Shown here one piece after another: positions 6,666-13,788 of a stretch of DNA of 15,380 nucleotides. A program made the translations under genes and the position numbers. Source of the stretch: REEB481 sp041170785 (lineage in GTDB: Bacteria > Bacteroidota > Bacteroidia > NS11-12g > UBA955); the NCBI GenBank assembly GCA_041170785.1, contig JBEDND010000137.1:1-15380 (forward strand), written 5' to 3'. A model generated the notes under the pieces. It was not told the DNA's origin. It made no database searches and saw nothing but the letters and a program-made list of their open reading frames with translations. Position 1 is the first letter of the stretch; each line of letters starts with the position of its first letter.

Positions 6666-6689
6666 GAAGGTAAAATGTTTGATACCTTC
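6666..6689. repeat. Inverted repeat GAAGGTA/TACCTTC
   Basis: A perfect 7-bp inverted repeat (6666-6672 with 6683-6689) encloses ten A/T-rich bases. No T-run follows on either strand, so it is unlikely to be a terminator. It lies about 100 bp upstream of the ileS -7 box and could be an operator. Confidence 0.3.
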
Positions 6690-6785
6690 TATTTGAGGTG
6701 GCCATGAATTGGGTTGACGTTCATTGACTACAAAGCGAAGGAATGGCTGTTTTTATTGAATTTATTTCGCTGCAACAGTACTGAT

Positions 6786-6793
6786 TATCTTTG
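6786..6793 (+). promoter_or_regulatory. Candidate -7 element of the ileS promoter
   Basis: TATCTTTG is a perfect match to the Bacteroidota -7 consensus TAnnTTTG and is followed by C. It ends 22 bases before the ATG at 6816, predicting a leader of about 19 bases. No clear TTTG is found at the usual -33 distance; TTTCG at 6765-6769 is a weak possibility. The frame extension up to TTG 6714 runs across this box, which argues against the longer start. Confidence 0.5.
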
Positions 6794-6815
6794 CGCCCTC
6801 ATTTCAAAACTGTCC

Positions 6816-9800
6816 ATGATGTACCGCACCCTGAAGCATGTAAACTGGCCCGACCTGGAACTTGGCGTTTTGGATGGCTGGAAACGTGCAGAAACGTTTC
6901 GTCAAAGCATTGAAAACCGCAAGGATGCCCCGGTATTTACCTTTTTTGAAGGGCCTCCAAGTGCCAATGGAATGCCTGGCATTCACCACGTGATGTCGCG
7001 CGCACTCAAGGATATTTTCTGTAGGTATAAAACCTTGCAGGGATTTAGGGTAGATCGCCGCGCGGGCTGGGATACACATGGACTTCCCGTGGAGCTGCAG
7101 GTGGAGAAGCGTCTGGGTATTACCAAAGAAGACATAGGCAAGAGCATCAGCATTGCCGACTATAATCGGGAGTGTCGTAAAGATGTGATGCAGTTCAAGG
7201 ACACCTGGGATCAGCTAACAGAACGTATTGGCTTTTGGCTGGATCTGGACCATCCTTATGTAACCTACGAGAACAACTACATAGAATCACTTTGGAACCT
7301 GCTTCAGCAGTTGTACCAAAAGGGTTTTTTATATAAAGGCTATACCATTCAGCCGTATTCACCTGCCGCGGGGACCGGGTTAAGCAGTCATGAACTGAAT
7401 CAACCGGGTACCTATAAGATGGTGAAGGATACTACCGTGGTGGCGCAGTTTAAACTGCAGGCCACCACCGACGAATTCCTGCTGGCCTGGACTACCACGC
7501 CATGGACACTGCCCGGAAATACAGGACTTGCTGTTGGTCCGGACATCGATTACGTTCAGGTACAAACCTTCAACCCGTACACCGGCGTTCCGGTTAAGCT
7601 GTACCTCGCGCAGAACCTGTTGGGCCGCTGGTTTGATCCGGCAGGTGCCGAAGCGGATCCCTCATCCTGGAAACCCGGTGATAAAATCTTGCCCTGGAAG
7701 GTGTTAAAACACCTCAAGGGCCGCGAACTTGAAGGCCTACGTTACGAGCAGCTGCTCCCTTATACCCAGCCCGAAACAGGCGATAACTTCCGCGTGGTTT
7801 GTGCCGATTTCGTCACCACCGAAGACGGTACCGGAATTGTTCACCTCGCACCCAGTTTCGGCGCCGACGACTTTCGCACCGCGCAGTTAAACAACCTGGG
7901 CAGCCTGACTTTGGTTGACAGACAAGGTCGTTTTATTCCCGAGGTGACAGATTTCGCCGGTGAGTTTGTCAAAGAAGCCTTCCTGAGCGAAGCGCAAAAA
8001 GAATCCTCCAGGCAACAACAGGGGCGCGACAAATACCTCAGCGTGGACGAGCGCATCTCCATCAAGCTCAAACAAGAAAACAAAGCCTTCCGGGTAGAGA
8101 AATACGAACACAGCTATCCCCATTGCTGGCGCACCGATAAGCCCATCCTTTATTATCCATTGGAAAGCTGGTTCATCCGCACCACTGCAGTAAAAGACCG
8201 CATGGTGGAATTGAACAAAACCATCAACTGGAAACCCAAAGCTACCGGCGAAGGACGTTTTGGAAATTGGTTGGAGAACCTTGTTGACTGGAACCTGAGC
8301 CGCAGCCGTTATTGGGGAACACCTTTGCCCATCTGGCGCAGCGAAGACGGATCAGAAGAGCGTTGCATAGGTTCCATGGAAGAACTTCGGGAAGCCTGCA
8401 GCGAAGCTGTTGCGGCGGGATTCATGCCAGCGAATCCGGTAGATCAACCCGACTTCGAATTGCATCGACCCTGGGTAGATGACATCATCCTTTGCAGTCC
8501 ACAGGGTAAACCCATGCACCGCGAAACGGATTTGATCGACGTATGGTTCGACAGCGGCGCCATGCCTTATGCACAATGGCATCTGCCTTTTGAAAACCAG
8601 GAGCAGTTTCAGCGCAGCTTTCCGGCTGATTTCATTGCGGAAGGCGTGGATCAAACGCGCGGATGGTTCTTCACATTGCACGCCATAGCCGTCATGCTGC
8701 ACGACAGCGTGGCTTATAAAAACGTAGTGGCCAACGGGCTGGTGCTCGACAAGAATGGCAACAAGATGAGCAAGCGCCTGGGCAATGCCGTAGATCCCTT
8801 CAAAACGGTGGAGCAGTATGGCGCCGATGCACTGCGCTGGTACATGATCAGCAATGCGCCACCGTGGGACAACCTGAAGTTTGACCTTGAAGGAATCGCC
8901 GAGGTTCAGCGCAAATTCTTCGGAACCCTATACAATACCTATGGTTTCTTTGCTTTGTACGCGGGCGTAGATGGTTTTGTATTCGACGCGGAGCAACAGA
9001 TTCCACTGAACCAGCGGTCTGAGCTGGATCGCTGGGTGCTGAGCAAACTACATTCACTCATACAACAGGTGGAAACAGCCATGGATGATTACGATCCAAC
9101 CAAAGCCACCCGAGCCATCGAGGATTTTGTAACCGAGCAGCTCAGCAACTGGTATGTGCGCCTGAGCCGTCGCCGTTTCTGGAAGGGCGAAATGAATGCA
9201 GACAAGCAGGCGGCCTACGAAACCCTTTATGAATGTCTGTTGCGCGTAAGCCAAATGATGAGTCCGGTATCGCCATTTTTCAGTGAGTGGCTGTATCAAA
9301 GCCTCACGGAACCCCAGCATAAAGTGAACACACAAAAAGGTGCAGCATCTGTGCATCTGAGTAATTTCCCCAAGGTGGAACCGGCATTTATCGATGCAGA
9401 GTTGGAGGCGACCATGCAGGTAGCACAAAGCCTGTGCAGCATGGTGTTCAGCATCCGCAAGAAGGAAAAGCTGCGCGTGCGACAACCGCTGAGCCGCATC
9501 ATGGTTCCGGTTACCGGTCCTGAATTCCGCCGCAGGCTGGAACATGTGGAAGCCTTGATACTCAGTGAAGTAAACGTAAAGGAATTACAATATCTGGCCG
9601 AAGACAATGAAGTACTTGTGAAAAAGATCCGTCTGAACTTCAAGGCATTGGGGCCACGCGTGGGCGGAGGCATGAAAGAGCTTCAGGAATTGGCCAGGCA
9701 TTTCACCCAGGAGCAAATCCGGCAACTGGAAGTACAGGGAAATCTGTCCATCAACCTTACACAAGGACCATTCGAATTGCGTATTGAAGAAGTAGAAATC

Positions 9801-10136
9801 AGCGCTGAAGACATTCCCGGCTGGCAAGTAGCCACCGACGGAAGCCTTACCGTAGCGTTGGATGTAACACTTAGCGAAGAACTACAGGCTGAAGGCTGGG
9901 CTCGGGACGTGGTTAACCGCATCCAGAATATGCGCAAGGAAAGCGGGTTACAGGTCACCGACCGCATCGTGGTGAACTATCATTCAGATGATCAACTTGC
10001 CGATGCCTGCACCCGTTTTAGCAGTTATATTTGCGGCGAAGTGTTGGCTGATTCCTTAAACCGCATGGAAGAAATGGTGGGCGAAGCGGTTGAAATAGAA
10101 GGGAAAAGCATCAGCATTCACATCATACCAGCTTAA
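6816..10136 (+). CDS. ileS: Isoleucyl-tRNA synthetase, IleRS2-like with GIHH signature
   Basis: IleRS charges tRNA-Ile with isoleucine in the cytoplasm and edits misactivated valine. The 1106-residue protein shows the class I Rossmann core (EGPPSANGMPGIHH, then RAGWDTHGLPVELQVEK) and the CP1 editing domain, containing LAWTTTPWTLPGNTGLAVGP. Then come DVWFDSGAMPYAQW, the KMSKR loop (650-654), the anticodon-binding helices and a long C-terminal domain. The first signature, normally HxGH, is GIHH at residues 55-58 (bases 6978-6989). The usual zinc-binding cysteines near the first connective region are absent (PYSPAAGTGLSSHE). These features fit the eukaryote-like IleRS2 type found in Bacteroidota. 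ATG 6816 or the adjacent ATG 6819 is the start. It heads an operon with the dksA-like gene (20-bp gap) and lspA. Confidence 0.97.
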   Translation: MMYRTLKHVNWPDLELGVLDGWKRAETFRQSIENRKDAPVFTFFEGPPSANGMPGIHHVMSRALKDIFCRYKTLQGFRVDRRAGWDTHGLPVELQVEKRLGITKEDIGKSISIADYNRECRKDVMQFKDTWDQLTERIGFWLDLDHPYVTYENNYIESLWNLLQQLYQKGFLYKGYTIQPYSPAAGTGLSSHELNQPGTYKMVKDTTVVAQFKLQATTDEFLLAWTTTPWTLPGNTGLAVGPDIDYVQVQTFNPYTGVPVKLYLAQNLLGRWFDPAGAEADPSSWKPGDKILPWKVLKHLKGRELEGLRYEQLLPYTQPETGDNFRVVCADFVTTEDGTGIVHLAPSFGADDFRTAQLNNLGSLTLVDRQGRFIPEVTDFAGEFVKEAFLSEAQKESSRQQQGRDKYLSVDERISIKLKQENKAFRVEKYEHSYPHCWRTDKPILYYPLESWFIRTTAVKDRMVELNKTINWKPKATGEGRFGNWLENLVDWNLSRSRYWGTPLPIWRSEDGSEERCIGSMEELREACSEAVAAGFMPANPVDQPDFELHRPWVDDIILCSPQGKPMHRETDLIDVWFDSGAMPYAQWHLPFENQEQFQRSFPADFIAEGVDQTRGWFFTLHAIAVMLHDSVAYKNVVANGLVLDKNGNKMSKRLGNAVDPFKTVEQYGADALRWYMISNAPPWDNLKFDLEGIAEVQRKFFGTLYNTYGFFALYAGVDGFVFDAEQQIPLNQRSELDRWVLSKLHSLIQQVETAMDDYDPTKATRAIEDFVTEQLSNWYVRLSRRRFWKGEMNADKQAAYETLYECLLRVSQMMSPVSPFFSEWLYQSLTEPQHKVNTQKGAASVHLSNFPKVEPAFIDAELEATMQVAQSLCSMVFSIRKKEKLRVRQPLSRIMVPVTGPEFRRRLEHVEALILSEVNVKELQYLAEDNEVLVKKIRLNFKALGPRVGGGMKELQELARHFTQEQIRQLEVQGNLSINLTQGPFELRIEEVEISAEDIPGWQVATDGSLTVALDVTLSEELQAEGWARDVVNRIQNMRKESGLQVTDRIVVNYHSDDQLADACTRFSSYICGEVLADSLNRMEEMVGEAVEIEGKSISIHIIPA

Positions 10137-10156
10137 AAATATCCACTGATTTCGAT

Positions 10157-10531
10157 ATGGAAAAAAATCGCTACACAGAAGAAGATCTTAAGGAATTCCG
10201 TGAATTGATCAACAAGAAACTCGAGGTTGCCCGAGAAGAGTTCAACACCCTGCAAAGGCAGTTGCGCGATGGAAATGAAAACGGAACCGACAGCACCAAT
10301 AACAATTACCTTACCTTGGATGACGGCGCCGATACCTTCGAAAAAGAAAACCTTACACAGTTGGCCGGCAGACTTAAAAAATTCATCAACAACCTGGAAG
10401 CTGCCTTGGTACGTGTGGAAAACGGAACTTATGGGGTGTGCAAGGTAACCGGAAAGCTCATCCCCAAGGAACGCCTGCGTGCCGTTCCGCATACCACGAT
10501 GAGCATTGAAGCCAAACTGGGTCAGAAATAA
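10157..10531 (+). CDS. TraR/DksA family transcription factor with degenerate zinc finger
   Basis: This 124-residue protein has the DksA/TraR layout: an N-terminal coiled coil (about residues 8-88) whose tip carries DDGADTF, keeping the two acidic residues (D56, D59) of DksA's DxxDxA tip. A C-terminal globular domain with ENGTYGVCKVTGKLIPKERL follows. DksA proteins bind in the RNA polymerase secondary channel and modulate initiation, often with ppGpp. The four-cysteine zinc site is nearly lost: only C95 remains and the other positions are T98, S116 and A119. This variant appears ordinary for Bacteroidota, from my knowledge of the family. It sits between ileS and lspA; its stop TAA touches the GTG start of lspA. 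Whether it regulates its own operon or is a general factor is unknown. Confidence 0.9.
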   Translation: MEKNRYTEEDLKEFRELINKKLEVAREEFNTLQRQLRDGNENGTDSTNNNYLTLDDGADTFEKENLTQLAGRLKKFINNLEAALVRVENGTYGVCKVTGKLIPKERLRAVPHTTMSIEAKLGQK

Positions 10532-11194
10532 GTGGAACAACAAGCTTCCTTCCAGTCAATACCTTCCGTTTGGAAGCGTTTGGTGTTGCCCATAGCCATC
10601 ATTGTTGTCATACTGATTGCCGATCAGGTACTCAAGGTTTGGGTAAAAACCCACATGACATGGCGCGAGCAGTTCAGCATCTTCGGCGACTGGTTCGTGA
10701 TGCATTACACAGAAAACAACGGCATGGCCTTCGGGATTGAATTGGGCGGACGGTTGGGGAAATACCTCCTTACCAGCTTCCGCATCGGTGCCGTAATGTT
10801 CGGCTGCTGGTATTTGTACAAGCAGGCTTCCCAGAAAGCCAAAATGGGTTTCCTGATATGCATCGCCCTCATTATTGCCGGAGCCCTTGGAAACATTATT
10901 GATTCCGTGTTTTACGGAGTGGTGTTCAAGGAACGCAATTTTTATCCGGGCGGCTGGTTTGAAGGAAGGGTAGTGGACATGTTCTATGCACCCATCTGGG
11001 AAGGTTATCTGCCCACTTGGTTTCCCATCTGGGGTGGTGAACATTTCACCTTCTTTGGCGCCATCTGGAATATCGCCGATGCTGCCATCAGTATTGGTGT
11101 ACTCAGCATCCTCGTGTTTCAGAAATACCTGTTCACACCAGACCAAACAACACCGGCGTCACAGGCTGAAGAACCAGCACAGGAAGCATCATAA
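10532..11194 (+). CDS. lspA: Lipoprotein signal peptidase (signal peptidase II)
   Basis: LspA is an inner-membrane aspartyl protease that removes the signal peptide from prolipoproteins after diacylglyceryl addition. The 220-residue protein has four membrane helices (about 18-36, 80-97, 105-130, 180-198) and the conserved blocks IADQVLKVWV, TENNGMAFG, GALGNIID, RVVDM and NIADAAIS. The catalytic aspartates are D149 and D183; N121 and D124 are also conserved. It is longer than the usual 160-170 residues because of insertions of about 16 residues between GNIID and VVDM and about 15 between VVDM and NIAD, both on the periplasmic side, plus a polar tail. The start is GTG directly after the TAA of the dksA-like gene; the next ATG would remove the first helix. 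ileS-lspA linkage is widespread in bacteria. Confidence 0.95.
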   Translation: MEQQASFQSIPSVWKRLVLPIAIIVVILIADQVLKVWVKTHMTWREQFSIFGDWFVMHYTENNGMAFGIELGGRLGKYLLTSFRIGAVMFGCWYLYKQASQKAKMGFLICIALIIAGALGNIIDSVFYGVVFKERNFYPGGWFEGRVVDMFYAPIWEGYLPTWFPIWGGEHFTFFGAIWNIADAAISIGVLSILVFQKYLFTPDQTTPASQAEEPAQEAS

Positions 11195-11212
11195 CACAAA
11201 AAGCTCAGCATA

Positions 11213-11241
11213 AAAAAAGCGACCCAATGGGCCGCTTTTTT
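11213..11241. terminator. Bidirectional intrinsic terminator between lspA and the M1 aminopeptidase
   Basis: Arms 11213-11225 and 11229-11241 pair as A-tract + GCG(A)CCC with GGG(C)CGC + T-tract, with a single A/C mismatch and a three-base loop. A poly-A on one side and poly-T on the other make it usable from both strands. It lies 18 bases after the lspA stop and 21 bases beyond the aminopeptidase stop. Confidence 0.88.
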
Positions 11242-11262
11242 GTTTTCAGATGAAATGAAGTA

Positions 11263-13728
11263 TCAATTGCCGGCAATAGCCTGCAGGGCCTTCTGTTGTT
11301 CTGAAGTCCAGTTTGATGAGGCGGCAACTTCCTTCATGATGGCCTGTGCGGCGCTTTGCTGTTTGAAATAGGCCAGGGCATCTTTCGCTGGATTGCTGAG
11401 CCTGCTGTTGAAGCTCAGCGTAGCTTCAAACAGGTTGCGACAAACCTGTTCGTTGAAGTGGTTCAGCCGTTTCAAGGCATCAAAAGCATTGACACGTGTG
11501 CGGAACTCGTACATGTTCCCGGCATAATCGGTAATCATGCCTTTTATGGTGCCGGCCTGTTCCGGGAATTGCCTGCAAGCCAGTTCCAGCCTGCGGATGT
11601 GCAAGCCGTGCTGGTTCCCGTACAATCCTTTGGTAATTTCCAGGTAACCGGTGCGTTTGGAAGCATCGATTTGCCAGGCCATGAGTTTCACCAAAGCTGT
11701 TTCGATGATGCCATAAGAAGAATCTTTCAGGGCCAGTTCAAGCACGGGTGCCGTCTGATCATTTGCAGGAAGTGTTTCCACCACGGCTCGGCGCACGTCC
11801 ACTTCAGGGTCCATCATCAAGGTACGGGCAATGGCCGGATCCTGCGCTTTCACCATCATGCGTGCCAATTCCGCGCGGATGCTGCGGTGGCTTTCCTTGG
11901 CAAAACGTTCAGCCAAAAATCCTGCCGGAATAGATGCACCCATTTTACCCAAGGCAACCAATGCATCGTATCTGTCGAGCATGCTGTTGGCCAATTGCGC
12001 CTGTGCAAGTAACTCTTCTGCCGTTTTCTGGAACGTAACTTTTTTGAGGATGTTGGACTGCTCGTCAAACAGGGCAAATGCAAACTCTTTACCCGCGGTC
12101 AAAGGGAAAAATACCTGCTGGAACTGCTTGTCCACCATCACCTGGCGACGTTCTGAACTTCCATCTTTGTAATATACCGCAAACCACACAGGCATTTTAA
12201 AGATGCCCACGGTAGGTTCCTGTTTGTGTATTTGCTCCACAGTGAACACCAAATTCTTACCTGAAGTAAGGGTTTGCACTTTGTAATGAGGTTCGCCACC
12301 GCGCCAGATCCATTGGTCGAAGAACCAGTCCAGGTTCACACCTGAAGCGTCAATGATGGCTTTTTGCAGATCATTGGTTTCCACCGTGCCGAAGGCGTGG
12401 CGGTCCAGGTACAGTTTGATGCTGCGGCGGTAGGCATCTTCGCCCAGCACGTAGCGCATCATGCTCAGCACGGAAGCGCCTTTAGGGTAATGACGTGCGG
12501 TGCCCGGGTTGGAATGGCGCACGGGTAGGCTGTTTTTCTCTCCGGCGGCAATGGCGGCATTCATGTTGCCTCTTTGTTGCCATTTCATTTCATCTTCACC
12601 CATCAGCCTGCGGAATACGAGGGTAGGGTAGAAGGTAGCAAAGCTCTCTTGTAGCCACTGATCGGCATCGGTACGGGCGGTAACCAGATCGCCGAACCAC
12701 TGGTGTGCCGCTTCGTGGGCGTTCACGCCCACATAATTACGGTCCAGATAGCCGCGGGAATCAATCCAGAAGAAATCACCAAACACGGTAGCACCGGTGT
12801 TTTCCATGGCGCCGTACAGGAATTCCTGCACCATCACCTGTGCGTAAGAACCCCAGGGATACGGATAACCGGTTTCGTCCTCTAGCGCTTCAATGATGGC
12901 TTCGCTGTATTTGCTGCTTGGTTCCAGCCGTTCAGGATGTTCCGGGTAATACCAGAACTGGATGGGCGTGCCTCGTTTGGTGGCGGTGCGCTTTACGGCG
13001 TAGCGGTCGATGGCCAGCATCAGCAGGTAGCCCGCGTGCGGGTTGTTGATGCGGTAATGCCAAAGTTTGTTGCCATCGCCTTCTTCTTTATTGCTCAGCA
13101 ATTGGCCGTTCGACAATACCTGATAGGTTTTGTCAAAATGCACCTTCACTTCGGTCACGAATTTGTCGCTGCGCTGATCAATCATGGGAATCCAGTGGCG
13201 GTTGTCGATGCCTTGTCCCTGGGTCCAGATCTGACGGCGGCTCATGTGCGCAGGATCGGTGATTTCCGGCAGCTTCCAGCCTACGAAATAGATGCCGCGT
13301 TTCGGATTGGCTTCGTATTCCAGTTCCATGGCATATTCCTGTCCTACGCCTTTCAGTCCATCGAACACCATGATGATGCCGTTGTTGTTGCTGCGCCAGC
13401 GCGCGGGAACTGCTACTTCCTGTGCTGATCCTTTGGCATTGCTGTTTATTTTCCAGGCTTTTACCTGTTTAACACGAATGCCCGGGCCGTCCAGAAATAC
13501 GGTATCCACCTGTTGTTGCAGCAATTTAAACTTGTGTTTCACGCGGCCCATAACCAAACTTTCTGCAGGTTTGAAAGAAACCTCCAGAGTCATGTGGCTT
13601 ACGTCGATGTTGCGGTCGGTTTCGTGCGCTCCGGGATCCAGGTCGTAGGTTTGGTAGTCCTGTGCCCGAAGGCTGCTGCCAAGGCTGTACAAACAGATGG
13701 CGCTGAGCAAAAGATGGCGGATGAACAT
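11263..13728 (-). CDS. Secreted M1 family zinc aminopeptidase
   Basis: This is an 821-residue, gluzincin-type aminopeptidase that removes N-terminal residues from peptides. A signal peptide (FIRHLLLSAICLYSLGSSLRAQ) sends it out of the cytoplasm. The N-terminal beta-saddle domain is followed by the catalytic domain: substrate-anchoring GAMEN (306-310), zinc site HEAAH (338-342) and third ligand E361 in WLQESFATF. This exactly fits the HExxH-x18-E spacing. The C-terminal third (about 570-820) looks like alpha-helical HEAT-type repeats (ALGKMG, LARMMVKAQDPAIARTLM, VRRAVVETL), the layout of the TAF2/LTA4-hydrolase-like branch. I chose ATG 13728 because TTG 13737 falls inside the -7 box. No lipobox is seen, so it is probably periplasmic or secreted. 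It has its own promoter downstream of radA. Natural substrates are unknown. Confidence 0.94.
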   Translation of the reverse strand: MFIRHLLLSAICLYSLGSSLRAQDYQTYDLDPGAHETDRNIDVSHMTLEVSFKPAESLVMGRVKHKFKLLQQQVDTVFLDGPGIRVKQVKAWKINSNAKGSAQEVAVPARWRSNNNGIIMVFDGLKGVGQEYAMELEYEANPKRGIYFVGWKLPEITDPAHMSRRQIWTQGQGIDNRHWIPMIDQRSDKFVTEVKVHFDKTYQVLSNGQLLSNKEEGDGNKLWHYRINNPHAGYLLMLAIDRYAVKRTATKRGTPIQFWYYPEHPERLEPSSKYSEAIIEALEDETGYPYPWGSYAQVMVQEFLYGAMENTGATVFGDFFWIDSRGYLDRNYVGVNAHEAAHQWFGDLVTARTDADQWLQESFATFYPTLVFRRLMGEDEMKWQQRGNMNAAIAAGEKNSLPVRHSNPGTARHYPKGASVLSMMRYVLGEDAYRRSIKLYLDRHAFGTVETNDLQKAIIDASGVNLDWFFDQWIWRGGEPHYKVQTLTSGKNLVFTVEQIHKQEPTVGIFKMPVWFAVYYKDGSSERRQVMVDKQFQQVFFPLTAGKEFAFALFDEQSNILKKVTFQKTAEELLAQAQLANSMLDRYDALVALGKMGASIPAGFLAERFAKESHRSIRAELARMMVKAQDPAIARTLMMDPEVDVRRAVVETLPANDQTAPVLELALKDSSYGIIETALVKLMAWQIDASKRTGYLEITKGLYGNQHGLHIRRLELACRQFPEQAGTIKGMITDYAGNMYEFRTRVNAFDALKRLNHFNEQVCRNLFEATLSFNSRLSNPAKDALAYFKQQSAAQAIMKEVAASSNWTSEQQKALQAIAGN

Positions 13729-13734
13729 ATCCGA

Positions 13735-13763
13735 CAAAAATAAGCGCGCCGGACTTTTTCCAA
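13735..13763 (-). promoter_or_regulatory. Promoter of the M1 aminopeptidase gene
   Basis: On the minus strand TATTTTTG (13742-13735) is a perfect TAnnTTTG -7 element, and TTG (13763-13761) lies 18 bases before it as a -33 element. Transcription would begin about three bases before the ATG at 13728. The promoter lies in the 60-bp gap after radA, so the aminopeptidase need not depend on radA transcription. Confidence 0.62.
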
Positions 13764-13788
13764 TTTTCTTCGGAAATGTTTCCCGGCC

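Larger units (their letters stand above)
6393..6815. other. 423-bp divergent intergenic region between rhodopsin and ileS
   Basis: No credible gene lies here. The rhodopsin-proximal part (about 6440-6475) is very A/T-rich. The rest contains short repeats listed separately: GTTTCGAT twice, seven copies of GAAGC or its complement, TCAGAACGT twice and a GAAGGTA hairpin. The ileS promoter lies at its right end. The only substantial open frame (6489-6707) has no family resemblance or start signal. I saw no tRNA, riboswitch or T-box that I could defend. Confidence 0.7.

Noticed and set aside
6489..6707. 72-residue open frame in the rhodopsin-ileS spacer
   Set aside because: No recognisable domain, no promoter or ribosome-binding signal, and composition unlike the neighbouring proteins; it runs across several non-coding repeats.
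6690..6715. T-box-like GAGGTGGCC upstream of ileS
   Set aside because: It only faintly resembles the T-box AGGGTGG core. No specifier stem or terminator-antiterminator pair is visible, T-boxes are not expected in this phylum, and the predicted ileS transcript begins downstream of it.
6714..6815. 34-residue N-terminal extension of IleRS from TTG 6714
   Set aside because: The extension runs through a perfect -7 element at 6786-6793, and IleRS proteins of this type begin near MMYRTLKHVN.
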